64,000 nt of DNA from contig JAKCPI010004981.1 of NCBI GenBank assembly GCA_023213315.1, positions 248,001-312,000 on the forward strand, given 5' to 3'. This DNA is from Euborellia annulipes (Eukaryota; Arthropoda; Insecta; Dermaptera; Anisolabididae). Positions 45,717-54,977 of this stretch are shown piece by piece. Numbering within the stretch: position 1 is the stretch's first letter; the number at the start of each line of letters is the position of its first letter. The notes below the pieces were generated by a model. That model saw nothing but the letters and a program-made list of their open reading frames with translations, searched no databases and was not told where the DNA came from. Position numbers and translations under genes: made by a program.

Positions 45717-46584
45717 CAGGGCCGCAGACAGGGGGGCAGGGGGGCTATATCCCCGGGGCCCGGGCCCTCCGCGGGGGCCCGGGCCCTTTGCGCTTCCATC
45801 TTAAAATTCTAACAAAAAATAATTTTCATGGTTAAAATTTCAATTAAAAAAAATGGTTTTCTTGAAATTTTTTCCTCAACGGGCCCGGGCCCTTTAAGCT
45901 CAAATCTTGAAATTTTTTCCTCAGGGGCCCGGGCCCTTCAAGCTCAAATCTTAAAATTTAAACTAAAAAAATCATTTTCTTGAAATTTTTTTCCTCAACG
46001 GGCCCGGGCTCAAATCTTAAAATTTCAATTAAAAAAATTATTTTCTTGAAATTTTTTTCCTCAACGGGCCCGGGCCCTTTAAGCTCAAATCTTAAAATTT
46101 CAATTAAAAAAAATTATTTTCTTGAAATTTTTTTCCTCAACGGGCCCGGGCCCTTTAAGCTCAAATCTTAAAATTTCAACTAAAATCATTTTCTTGAAAT
46201 TTTTTTGCTCAGGGGGCCCGGGCCCTTTAAGCTCAAAGCAAGTTTGATCTTTTTCACGACTCAGGATAGCTAAAAACGCAGATTTCAATGGCTAATTTTC
46301 AAAAAATTTTCCATACTCCCCCATATTCTCCCGGAAATCTTCTGTCCGGATCTCGATAATTTATTGTAACTCTTTGTTTAGGAAATTTTGAAAAATTTTT
46401 AAATAACTATTGTAAGCTATGTATAACTATTTCAAAAGTTGTGTCAAAAACTGTGTAAAAAATTGTTGGCATGAAAGCCACAATAGCCTTTTACATACTA
46501 AAAAAAAGTTTTTTTTTTTTTTTTTTGGGGGGGGCCCGTATTAGTAAGTAGCCCCGGGGCCCGTCAATTCTGTCTGCGGCCCTG
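45717..46584. mobile_element. hAT element with GC-rich tandem repeats, TSD GTAACATG
   Basis: The ends CAGGGCCGCAGACAG and CTGTCTGCGGCCCTG are inverted; GTAACATG is exact at 45709-45716 and 46585-46592. The interior at about 45835-46225 is a tandem array of units of about 58-78 bp built on CGGGCCCGGGCCCTTTAAGC and an AT-rich half. 868 bp, no transposase. The pre-insertion sequence GAATGTAACATGTTAAAAAG is preserved near 58740. Confidence 0.9.
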
Positions 46585-46839
46585 GTAACATGTTAAAAAG
46601 GTCATTTAAAATCTTTAAATTCTTGCTCGTCCTTGGGCCATAGTGGTAGAGTATCTTGTGCTAGGGGTCTAAATAATATTCCGTGGGCTAATTAGTATAG
46701 AATAAAGACATGCGCCTTGAATTCTGATTTTAAAGAGAGATATATTAAATTGTATCATCTGTCAAAGTTCATCAGCATAATTTCTTTTTCATTTCATAAT
46801 TATTTGTCAATCATATTTTTCAGTTCGATTATATAAAAT

Positions 46840-48024
46840 CAGAGGCGTACCGAGGCAGTTGGGGGCCTGGGGCGGTACTAGAAGAGGGGGCCTTATATTG
46901 AATTTTTTTTTTGGGGGGGGGCTGCTCATCTTTAAATATCCCTCTTCTCCATACATAAAAAATATTTTTAAAATACCGTATATTCCTGAACCCCAAGGGT
47001 CCCGGGGCCTCTCGAAGAGAAATTTTCATTAAATTTTGCTTTTTTAACTAAATTTTTCGGTTTTTATTTTAGCCCTGAGGGCCCCGGGGCCTCTCGAAGA
47101 GAAATTTTCATTAAATTTTGCTTTTTTAACTAAATTTTTCGGTTTTTATTTTAGCCCTGAGGGCCCCGGGGCCTCTCAAAGAGAAATTTTCATTAAATTT
47201 TGATTTTTTAACAAAATTTTTCGGTTTTTACTTGAGCCCTGAGGGCCCCGGGGCCTTTTTTTGTTTTTACTTGTGCCCTGAGGGTCCCGGGGCTTCTCAA
47301 AGAGAAATTTTCATTAAATTTGATATTTTAACTAAATTTTTCGATTTTTACTTGAGCCCTGAGGGCCCCGGGGTCTCTCAAAGAGAAATTTTCATTAAAT
47401 TTTGATTTTTTAACTAAATTTTTCGTTTTTTACTTGAGCCCTGAGGGCCCCGGGGCCTCTCGAAGAGAAATTTTTATTAAATTTTGATTTTTTTAACTAA
47501 ATTTTTTGGTTTTTACTTGAGCCCTGAGGGCCCCGGGGCCTCTCAAAGAGAAATTTTCATTAAATTTTGATTTTTTAACTAAATTTTTCGGTTTTTACTT
47601 GAGCCCTGAGGGCCCCGGGGCCTTTTTTGTTTTTACTTGTGCCCTGAGGGTCCCGGGGCTTCTCAAAGAGAAATTTTCATTAAATTTGATATTTTAACTA
47701 AATTTTTCGATTTTTACTTGAGCCCTGAGGGCCCCGGGGTCTCTCAAAGAGAAATTTTCATTAAATTTTGATTTTTTAACTAAATTTTTCGTTTTTTACT
47801 TGAGCCCTGAGGGCCCCGGGGCCTCAAAAAGAGAAATTTTTATTAAATTTTGATTTTTTTAACTAAATTTTTTGGTTTTTATTTGAGCCCTGAGGGCCCC
47901 GGGGCCTCTCAAAGAGATATTTTCGTTAAATTTTTTTTTTTAATAAATATATGGGGGGCCTATGCCGGCTCGGGGCCTGGGGCGGACCGCCCCCCCGCCC
48001 CCCCCCCCCCTCGGTACGCCACTG
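46840..48024. mobile_element. hAT element with higher-order tandem repeat, TSD TATAAAAT
   Basis: The ends CAGAGGCGTACCGAGGCAG and CTCGGTACGCCACTG are inverted; TATAAAAT is exact at 46832-46839 and 48025-48032. Most of the interior is a tandem array (next entry). 1185 bp, no transposase. The uninterrupted target (CGATTATATAAAATTC) survives near 59005. Confidence 0.9.
46985..47930 (+). repeat. GC/AT-alternating tandem array, ~83-bp unit
   Basis: About 13 units of CCCTGAGGGCCCCGGGGCC plus CTCAAAGAGAAATTTTCATT and TTAACTAAATTTTTCG. A shortened unit (GGCCTTTTTT-GTTTTTACTTG) occurs at about 47255 and again at about 47615, so a block of about 359 bp is itself duplicated. Each unit has the palindrome GGCCCCGGGGCC. 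Confidence 0.85.
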
Positions 48025-48168
48025 TATAAAATATATAAAATTATATTTAACAAATGCATGAATAGTTTACTGTTTAGTCAAACCCGAATTGAGGTATTCA
48101 TTGAATATTAATATCTTAGAGGGCAAAACGAGAATATACATTTGAAAGAGCATCTAAAAAATAATTAA

Positions 48169-48408
48169 TAAAGACGTCTCAAGAAGTGGAAAAGAAAACT
48201 TCTTCCAAGAAAATAGAATTGAGTCATTCATAGATTGGGTGATTGCCAGATGTAAGTGAGTTAATATGCAAAATTTCACTGAAGTCTTTTATCGGGATTT
48301 AAAATAAAATTTCTACTTTATTTGGTGGGAAATGAATTCATGAATTTTTTATATAAAAAATAAAAAGAAAGAAAAAGAATAAATCTTTATTTATTTAGTA
48401 AAAAAAAA
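48169..48408 (-). repeat. Distant inverted repeat partner of 39237-39495
   Basis: About 240 bp reverse complementary to 39237-39495 at roughly 92-95% by eye, including CTCAAGAAGTGGAAAAG and AGATTGGGTGATTGCCAG. The two copies lie in the introns on either side of the Ig3a exon, about 8.7 kb apart. The element class is unknown. Confidence 0.75.
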
Positions 48409-48419
48409 AAAAAAAAAAA

Positions 48420-49050
48420 AAATCTGGTGTTTCTCTTACCTTCGGTAATCGAAAGTTGTGTTCTGTGCTTGTCACACCAGATTTTTTATGTCGACATATA
48501 GTTAGTTTCCCTTTTGAATCGAAATTAACATGCAAATCTCCATGAGACTTTAACATTGGCTCTATGAAAGGAAGAGCCGGAAAATGAATTTGAAAAATCT
48601 GAAATATTATATCAGTAAATTGTACTTCAAAATATTTTAGGGCAAAATGAGAATATATATTTTAAAGAGGATGTAAAAAAAAAATTGATTTTTTAATTTT
48701 AAACAATTTTGGTGGAGCGAATTTCGAGAGAATCGAAGAAAAGTATATAAAGTACTTGTACTTTTTGGCCGATTTTGCTAAAAACCTTATTGTGAGTGTC
48801 CGGGAGGGTGCCTAACTTAAATATAAAATTTCAATTCGGTAGCTCTATTCTTTCATGCTAAAAATAGTTAGACACAGACAGACAGACCAATTTGCGGGAC
48901 CCACTTTTTTGGACTCAGGGCACCTCAAAACATGTATATCCATCAAAATCTCCACATCGAATTTTTGACATGATCGCAATACTTGTTCTCTATATATTTC
49001 ATATATAGGGTAAGAAAAAGTTGTGTGCTGTACGACCAGTCACACCATTT
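48420..49050 (-). repeat. R1 element (long subfamily)
   Basis: The hairpin edge here is shortened on its left (AATCTGGTG-TTTCTCTTACC). The body includes CATGAGACTTTAACATTGGC. The right edge has GGTAAGAAAAAGTTGTGTGC and CAGTCACACCATTTTTTT, i.e. a hairpin-type end instead of the usual TATA end. Confidence 0.7.
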
Positions 49051-49552
49051 TTTTTTATCCTAGGTGAATCCCTTTTTAGTCCCCCGCTCTCGTCGCATCT
49101 CCTCCCTTTGTCCCTTCTCCCGTTAAATTTTCTGCTAAATAGCTATTTTTTAGTCTGACTAATCGGTTCTCGAGTAAAAAAACAACCCCTAGCTAAACAT
49201 CCCTTAAAAGACAAAGCCTACCAAATCGCTGTCACTTTTTGTGGAGATGCTTAGGTCAATAAGGATTCCCTAGCGTGGGGATTTTTTTTTAGTACCCAAC
49301 AACACCTAAAAAATTTCTCCCACCTCACAAGTTTTTATTTAAAATAAAACGAATTTAATTACGTGTATGAAATTGAATAAGAAAAATTATCAAATTGAAT
49401 GTGTCATAATTAAAAACGTTCGAAAAATCTCTCTTAAATTTAAATGATTAAATAAGGAAGGGGTCTAAATGTCTCAGATGCCGAAAAAAAGACCTTTAAA
49501 AAAAAATAGAAATGATATATTTTCGTTTTTCTTAATAATTTAACATTTTGTT
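49051..49552. other. Intron sequence, nothing recognised
   Basis: The segment to about 49330 is GC-richer (CCCGCTCTCGTCGCATCTCC) without an open frame or splice pattern that I can defend. Confidence 0.45.
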
Positions 49553-49668
49553 TTTACTTTCTCTTACATCTATAAATGTTAATATATAGAGAGTGAAAGT
49601 ATTGCGATAATGTCAAAAATTCGATGTCGAGATTTTGATGGATATACATGTTTTGAGGTCCCCTGAGT

Positions 49669-49909
49669 CAAGGGCGGATCCAGAGGTGTTTCTCGGTGGG
49701 GGGGGCTGGTGTGACTCGTCGCACAGCACACTATTATTTTCTTAATTTCGGTAATTTAAAGGCGCATTCTGTACTTATTTGCCAGAATATAAATACAAAT
49801 CAAATTTTTAAGTATTAATTTTTAAAATTTTATATTAAAAATAAATTTTTTTTTTTCAAATTTCGGGGGGGGGGATAATTACCCCTTACCCCCCCTGTAT
49901 CTGCCTTTG
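49669..49909. mobile_element. Short hAT element in R1
   Basis: The ends CAAGGGCGGATCCAGAGG and CTGTATCTGCCTTTG are inverted with a few changes. CCCTGAGT before and CCCAGAGT after differ by one base. Same family as 54512-54756 and 60704. It sits at the same R1 position as the hAT at 33118. Confidence 0.75.
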
Positions 49910-50034
49910 CCCAGAGTCCAAAAAAGGGGGTCTCGCAAATTGGTCGATGTGTCTCTGTGAGTTCAATTTACAGCATGATGGAATTGATCTAGGAGGTTGA
50001 AATTTTATATTTAATCAATTTAACTCACCAGGAC

Positions 50035-51243
50035 TGTGCAAATTGTAGTTGGAAAGGTGATAGGTCTTTTCTTCTCAGTCATTAGTGTCAGACTTGACAC
50101 GTTGTGGTTACTCTGAGAGTAACTCTCATGGGAATGATACTGAGGTGGGTTCCCGTTTCCTTCCTCAGGAGGAGGCAAATCTCAAATAGAGTTAGATAAT
50201 TTATAGCCATGAGGTGGATTTGAACTCGAGTTGTATTTAGGGTTTGGAAAAAACCGGAAAATTTTGAAAACCGGTTTTTCGGTTTTTCACAAAGCGGAAA
50301 ACCGGTAAACCGGTTTTAAACCGGTTAACCGGTTTTAAACCGGTTTTTTTTTCAAATGTAAATCAAGGAAAAAAAAATAAAAAAATACTCAAAGCAAAAT
50401 TTTATAGAATTATTTTTTAATAACCGCGCCCTTGCCTGCCACTCTAATGGCTTAAATAAAATCATCGGACTGCCTGGGATCCGAGCCCAAAAAAATTATT
50501 ATTACTACTATTCTGATCCAGTGCCTGCTTGAGGATTTGTTTATATTCATAGAATACAAAAAATACATAAATTTCTCTATACATTTCCTATGGGTGAAAT
50601 CGTAACTTTATGAATTAATAACTCAAAAAATTGTAGGAATTTCGGGACCCGAGTATTTTTCCTGGACTCTCCCTAACGTCCTCTATAAGACTGCAAAATT
50701 TCGGTTTCAAAATTCCAACGGGAAGTTGGTCAAACAGAGCTTGACAGACGGAGGGATAGACCGACACTCCGCTATTATTATATATAGATTATTTAAGTAT
50801 TAGAAAAAAGGAGAAAAAATATAAATAAACTATAATTTTTTTTTTTTATTTGTCCAAGGTCTTTTTCGGCATCTAAGGCCATTTAAACCCCATCCCTATT
50901 TATTTCAAATGATTGATAGCCAATTCAAATGAAATAAATTTTTCTCACTTGGAACGTGAAGCGAACCCGAAACCCCAAGCTACTAGAAGCTATTGTAATA
51001 TCTTCTCTCTGAGCCATGGATCACGGGCTAATTTATAAATTTGAATACAAGTATTAATGAAGAATAAATTTAAAAAAAAAAACCGAATTCGGTTTTTCGG
51101 GAAAAACTCGGTTTCTCGGTTTTTGAAAATTAGCCAAAAAACCGGTATACCGGTTTCGGTTTCCACCGGTGTCCAAACCCTAGTTGTATTCAACTCAGGA
51201 TTATGAGCTTAACTGCTTTATCCCCTCGGCTAATCGCCTCCAG
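50035..51243 (-). mobile_element. tRNA-derived SINE 2 split by a hAT element
   Basis: On the minus strand: CGATTAGCCGAGGGGATAAA (A-box-like, from about 51237) and GAGTTCAAATCCACC (B-box-like, about 50228), separated by the insertion 50238-51182. The body follows to about 50040 with CCTCAGTATCATTCCC and GTGTCAAGTCTGACAC. It is not a working tRNA: the anticodon arm is degenerate. Confidence 0.6.
50238..51182. mobile_element. hAT element (TAGGG group), TSD GTTGTATT
   Basis: The ends TTAGGGTTTGG and CCAAACCCTA are inverted; GTTGTATT is exact at 50230-50237 and 51183-51190. Subterminal blocks are AAACCGGTTTT arrays. It carries a truncated Helitron (about 50510-50788, minus strand, 5' end at 50788) and a bit of SINE 1 (50446-50495). 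945 bp. Confidence 0.85.
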
Positions 51244-51311
51244 GTCTTTTCAGTCCAAATAAAATATATAAATAATTTATATATTTATTTTATTAAAAAT
51301 CTATTTGATCT

Positions 51312-51362
51312 CAGACCGTCAGGTTTCCGCTACTCTGCTGTAAGCCTTCCTCAGCAAAGTGC
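51312..51362 (-). ncRNA. Hammerhead-like motif with stem III hairpin
   Basis: On the minus strand: CUGAGGA (51354-51348), spare A, GGCU...AGCG (one mismatch; the other arm has AGCC), GAAA (51327-51324), then CC-UGAC-GG-U-C, a 3-bp stem III with a 4-nt loop and the GUC triplet (51316-51314). Stem I next to the core is G-U rich and weak. Confidence 0.4.
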
Positions 51363-51473
51363 TTAAGGAATGCCATCGAAGAATGCATTCAGTTTGTCGC
51401 ATATTGAAATTTTTGTTTCATACACGATTTCAGTTTTCGCTAAAAAATACCTCCATCTGTATTTGATTGACGA

Positions 51474-51524
51474 TTGATTGTCCTGAGGAAGGGCGCGACT
51501 GGCGTCCGAAACGTCGACGATCAA
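51474..51524 (+). ncRNA. Hammerhead-ribozyme-like motif, best stem I
   Basis: UUGAUUGUC (51474-51482) pairs with GACGAUCAA (51516-51524) over nine consecutive pairs with one G-U, flush with both the C of CUGAGGA (51483-51489) and the cleavage C of GUC (51513-51515). Helix II is GGGCGC/GCGUCC (six pairs, loop GACUG), followed by GAAACGUC. The only departure from the consensus is one spare A before helix II. Confidence 0.65.
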
Positions 51525-52124
51525 ATAAATCTGATAAAAGTTGATCTAATTTTTTGTCTGATTTGATTTTTTCCTGGCTGCTATTCGTAATCTTTATCAA
51601 ATTAAACAGCCAATTTCTCCATCATTTTTGTAAAGCCTTCCTCAGCAGAGTAGCCGAAACCTGACGGTCTGAGATCAAATAGATTTTTAATAAAATAAAT
51701 AACAGTTATATAAATTATTTATATATTTTATTTGGACTGAAAAGACCTATCACCTTTCCAACTTTTAAATTTAAGTTAGACATCCATCTAAGGCGTTTTG
51801 ATCAAAATCCGCCAAAAAGTACTAGTACTTTACTAATGTATTTTCCTGTTTTTTTGTTTGTTTTTTTTTCGATTTTCTCGAAATTCGCTACTACCAAAAT
51901 TTTTTAAAATTCAAAAATTCAATTATTTTTTAGATGCTCTTTAAAATGTATATTCTCATTTTGCTCTTGAAATCTTATGTACTTCATAGGATAGGCGAAA
52001 TGGTTGCCATGGTAACAAAATATATATTTATAAATTTTACATCTTGAATTCAAATGTAATGCTGGAAACTAAATATATGTCGACCCAAAAAATCTGGTAT
52101 GACAAACACAGAACACAACGTGCC

Positions 52125-52331
52125 TAATTTAAATACAAACATCCTTGCTTAATTCTTTCATGCTTTAAACACACAAACTCAGAGACAGACAGACCGCGAA
52201 AACCACTTTTTTAGATTCATATGACCTTAAAACGTGTATATCCATCAAAATCTCGACATCGAATTTTTGACACAAAACCAATACTTTCTCTCTATATATA
52301 TTAACATGTATAGGTAAGAGAATGTAAAAAT
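52125..52331 (-). repeat. R1 TATA-edge fragment, reverse
   Basis: It follows the previous R1 end directly and ends ATAGGTAAGAGAATGT. It forms an inverted pair with the copy that ends at 52110. Confidence 0.65.
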
Positions 52332-52567
52332 AGGAAAAGGCTTAGAAAAAAACTTAAAATAAATTCCGCAGTTGAAAATTAATAATAACAAATTGAAATA
52401 ATCAATTTTTGACAAAATATGTAGCTAAAAAATTATCTAAATTGAAACGTTTAAAAACCAATTTATATGAAAATATTTGCCTCATTTTCAGCCTCTAATT
52501 ATCATGCATTTTAAAGAGTATAAAAGAAAATCCAGGAGAGCTAACTCCCGATTTTTTTTTGTTACAG

Positions 52568-52699
52568 GAAGGGCTCATATTCTGGAAGATAAATCACTTC
52601 GGATTGAAAAAGCTACCCCATCCGATCAGGGAAGCTATATCTGCCATGGGGAGAATATTGTAGGTAGCGTGACGGCCAGGGCTACCTTATCAGTGCACT
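52568..52699 (+). CDS. robo: Robo receptor exon: second half of Ig3
   Basis: 132 bp, phase 1 at both ends. G plus GA gives Gly, then RAHILEDKSLRIEKATPSDQ, GSYICHGENIVGSVTARATL, SVH. It closes Ig3 with S-D-x-G-S-Y-x-C and the family-like ENIVG (ENMVGKAEA in other Robos). The acceptor is TTTTTTTTGTTACAG and the donor CACT|GTGAGT. Robo exons that split an Ig domain after the tryptophan half, as here for Ig2 and Ig3, contrast with the single-exon Ig4. Confidence 0.92.
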
Positions 52700-53092
52700 G
52701 TGAGTACCTCGACTTGTAATTAATCTTTTTTTGTTCTCTTCTGTATTTATCAGATTGACACGTTCCATACCTCATCTTTAAAAACTTATTTGTTTTTATG
52801 TTTTTTTTTTATAACACAACATGCAGACAGAATATTAGGTTATAGTAATTTTGTTAATAAACTTCTAATCTCTGTTATCACAAAGGAATAGATTAATACT
52901 TTTTTTATCATGTAAGTTGAAAAAAAAAAAATTATATTTGGAGAAATTAAAAATTAGATTAAATATAGATAGAGGATGAAGTGGGGCAGTCGTTTTAGAA
53001 ATTTTATTTTTTAATTAAAGCACAATAGCCAGTAAATTTATCAAGAAATGAAATTAAACAATGCTTTTTCTGACCTATTTAATTATTAGTAT
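52700..53092. other. Intron sequence, nothing recognised
   Basis: AT-rich, with T- and A-runs. No repeat edge before the ribozyme-like motif at 53093. Confidence 0.5.
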
Positions 53093-53137
53093 ACGAGCGA
53101 CGTTTCGATTCTATATTGGAATCATCATCAGGCTTAT
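53093..53137 (-). ncRNA. Hammerhead-ribozyme-like motif (CUGAUGA)
   Basis: On the minus strand: AUAAGC, CUGAUGA (53131-53125), spare U, helix II GAUUC/GAAUC (five perfect pairs, loop CAAUAUA), GAAACGUC (53106-53099), GCUCGU. Stem I has three flush pairs, a mismatch, then two pairs. This copy has the most common hammerhead core, CUGAUGA. No inverted partner nearby. Confidence 0.6.
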
Positions 53138-53612
53138 TGTTCAATCTAAAAAAGTAAATGATTGTTTTTCATGTAGCATAAGGGCCGGTTGCTTCAGTTC
53201 TAGCAAACTTATCCGACAGATAGCGATATGGTAAACAAGAACTCAATTAATCTTCGAGTTAAAAAAAATGATTTTTTCTCATATAATTAGAGCTATCTGA
53301 GGTATAAGTAAAGTTTTGTGAAGTTATCAACTTAATAAAGACATCATTTATAAAAATTATTGGAATTAAAATTAATTAAAATTATATGCCATAATAATGA
53401 GTAGAGAGCGAAAAAAAATTATTTTGACTTTTGTCAATTTTGAGACTTATCCTGATTTTCTTAGATATCTCCACTGATCTCACAAAAAGAAACGTTTTTT
53501 GATATTTTCAAAAGCGACTTTTTTTAGCGCTTTTTTGCCTCTCAGAGAAATTTTTAAAAAAAAGCGAATTTTATGATCGTCTTTTTTCAAATTTATTAAT
53601 ATAATATGCTTT
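53138..53612. other. Intron sequence, no gene
   Basis: Unassigned, with GGGCCGGTTGCTTCAGTTCTAG near 53183 resembling 20800 (GGCGGGTTGCTTCATTTC); probably a weak repeat. Confidence 0.4.
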
Positions 53613-53765
53613 TTTTACTTTCTCTTACCCTATATATGAAATATATAGAGAGAGAAAGTATTGAGATCATGTCAAAAATTCGATGTCGAGATTTTGATGG
53701 ATATACACGTTTTGAGGTCCCCTGAGTCCAAAAAAAGTGGGTCCCGCAAATTGGTCTATCTTTTT
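53613..53765 (+). repeat. R1 TATA-edge fragment
   Basis: ACTTTCTCTTACCCTATATATG through GTGGGTCCCGCAAATTGG, then a T-run. Only the first 150 bp of R1 are present. Confidence 0.7.
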
Positions 53766-53964
53766 TTTTTTTACACTGTATTACTCATTCTCAAAAATCT
53801 CATGACTGATCAAATTCGGCCCAATCGCTATACTATTGCAATAGTATAATAATTTTTCTGCAAAACTCGAAAATAGTTGCTTTTTGAGGTTGTGGCTGTG
53901 ATGTGATTATAATGGAGAATTGGAGATATCAGCCAAATTGGGATTATCCAGGTTCAATAAAACT

Positions 53965-54017
53965 CCCAGAATAAGACGTTTCGGCCTGAATTTATTTGGC
54001 CATCTTCAGTTATTGGG
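53965..54017 (-). ncRNA. Hammerhead-ribozyme-like motif
   Basis: On the minus strand: CCCAAUAA, CUGAAGA (54009-54003), spare U, helix II GGCC/GGCC with an 11-nt loop, GAAACGUC (53982-53975), UUAUUCUGGG. Stem I: five flush A-U pairs, a CU bulge, then CCC/GGG. An internal loop in stem I is usual in active type I hammerheads. Confidence 0.6.
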
Positions 54018-54511
54018 CTACAAAATTGAATAAAGATATTAACAAAATTTTTTTTTTTTACATTCTATTATTATAATATATTTAATAAGTTGGTTGTGTT
54101 GGTATTTACTTACAATTATACTCATAATGCAAGTGCACATGTGATCAAACCAGGACTCGTCAATAATAAAATTTATTTGCTTCATACAAAATTATATGAC
54201 GCCTGTGCCCAAGCTCAGAGATAATTGATTCAATAAGAATTTTTTTGTCTTAAAGTAAATTATTTGACCTGGGTTTACGGTCATTTATTAATCTGATTAT
54301 TTTTATTTTTAAATATTAGTTGACCAAAATAGATTTAATCTATTTTCCTTATTTATTAATATTCAATCAATTTTTTATATTAATTTTTTTTTTTATTATT
54401 ATTAATTTTGGGCACAGACGTCATATAATTTTGTATGACGCAAATAAATTTTATTATTGACGAGTCCTGGTTTGATCACATGTCCACTTGCATTATGTGT
54501 ATAATTGTAAG

Positions 54512-54756
54512 CAAGGGCGGATCCAGAGGTGTTTCTCGGGGGAGGGGGGGTAATCTAGTGTGACTGGTCGCACAGCACACATTTTTTTTTTTAATTTCGG
54601 TAACTTAAAGGCGCATTCTGTACTTGTTTGCCAGAATATAAATACAAATCAAATTTTTAAGTATTAATTTTTAAAATTTTACATTCAAAATACATTTTTT
54701 TTTTTTCGAAAAAAAGTATTTTTTTCAAAATTCCCCCCCCCTTGTATCCGCCCTTG
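54512..54756. mobile_element. Short hAT element, TSD ATTGTAAG
   Basis: The ends CAAGGGCGGATCCAGAGG and TGTATCCGCCCTTG are inverted; ATTGTAAG is exact at 54504-54511 and 54757-54764. It contains G- and C-runs. 245 bp, no coding. Confidence 0.88.
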
Positions 54757-54856
54757 ATTGTAAGTAAATACCAACACAACCAACTTGTTAGATATATTAT
54801 AGTAATAGAATGTAAAAAAAAAAAAAAATTGTTAATATCTTTATTCAATTTTGTAG

Positions 54857-54908
54857 CCCAATAACTGAAGATGGCCAAATAAATTCAGCCGAAACGTCTT
54901 ATTCTGGG
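54857..54908 (+). ncRNA. Hammerhead-ribozyme-like motif, opposed copy
   Basis: The same elements as 53965-54017 on the plus strand: CCCAAUAA (54857-54864), CUGAAGA (54865-54871), helix II UGGC...GCC with one G of the second strand lost, GAAACGUC (54891-54898), UUAUUCUGGG (54899-54908). Stem I is identical and helix II slightly shorter. Confidence 0.55.
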
Positions 54909-54977
54909 AGTTTTATTGAACCTAAATAATCCCAATTTGGCTGATATCTTCAATTATCCATTATAATCTCGAAAATA

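Larger units (their letters stand above)
51243..51747. mobile_element. Palindromic element with three hammerhead-like motifs
   Basis: Inverted arms of about 100 bp (51243-51345 and 51644-51747) share GGTCTTTTCAGTCC, TATTTATTTTATTAAA and AGACCGTCAGGTTTCC. A ribozyme-like core lies in the left arm on the minus strand, a partial one in the right arm, and a separate, strongly paired one in the centre (51474-51524). Confidence 0.65.
49553..52120 (+). repeat. R1 element split by multiple insertions
   Basis: R1 starts at ACTTTCTCTTACATC (about 49556), is interrupted by a hAT (49669-49909) and from about 50010 to 51765 by a SINE and a ribozyme-bearing element, and resumes as AATTTAAGTTAGACATCC. It ends in a broken hairpin edge (AAAAAATCTGGTATGACAAAC) at about 52110. 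Confidence 0.65.
53876..54967. mobile_element. Large tailed palindrome with opposed hammerhead-like motifs
   Basis: CTCGAAAATA is duplicated at 53866-53875 and 54968-54977. A 30-nt tail (TTGTGGCTGTGATGTG) is on the left only. The arms from 53906 and to 54967 are complementary over some 400 bp, down to a centre near 54300, with the hAT 54512-54756 inserted in the right arm. Words shared by both arms: AATACCAACACAACCAACTT, CATGTGATCAAACCAGGACT, TTATATGACG. No reverse transcriptase. Confidence 0.8.

Noticed and set aside
46985..47930. CRISPR-like array
   Set aside because: Units are contiguous tandem repeats without variable spacers, inside a hAT element of a eukaryote.
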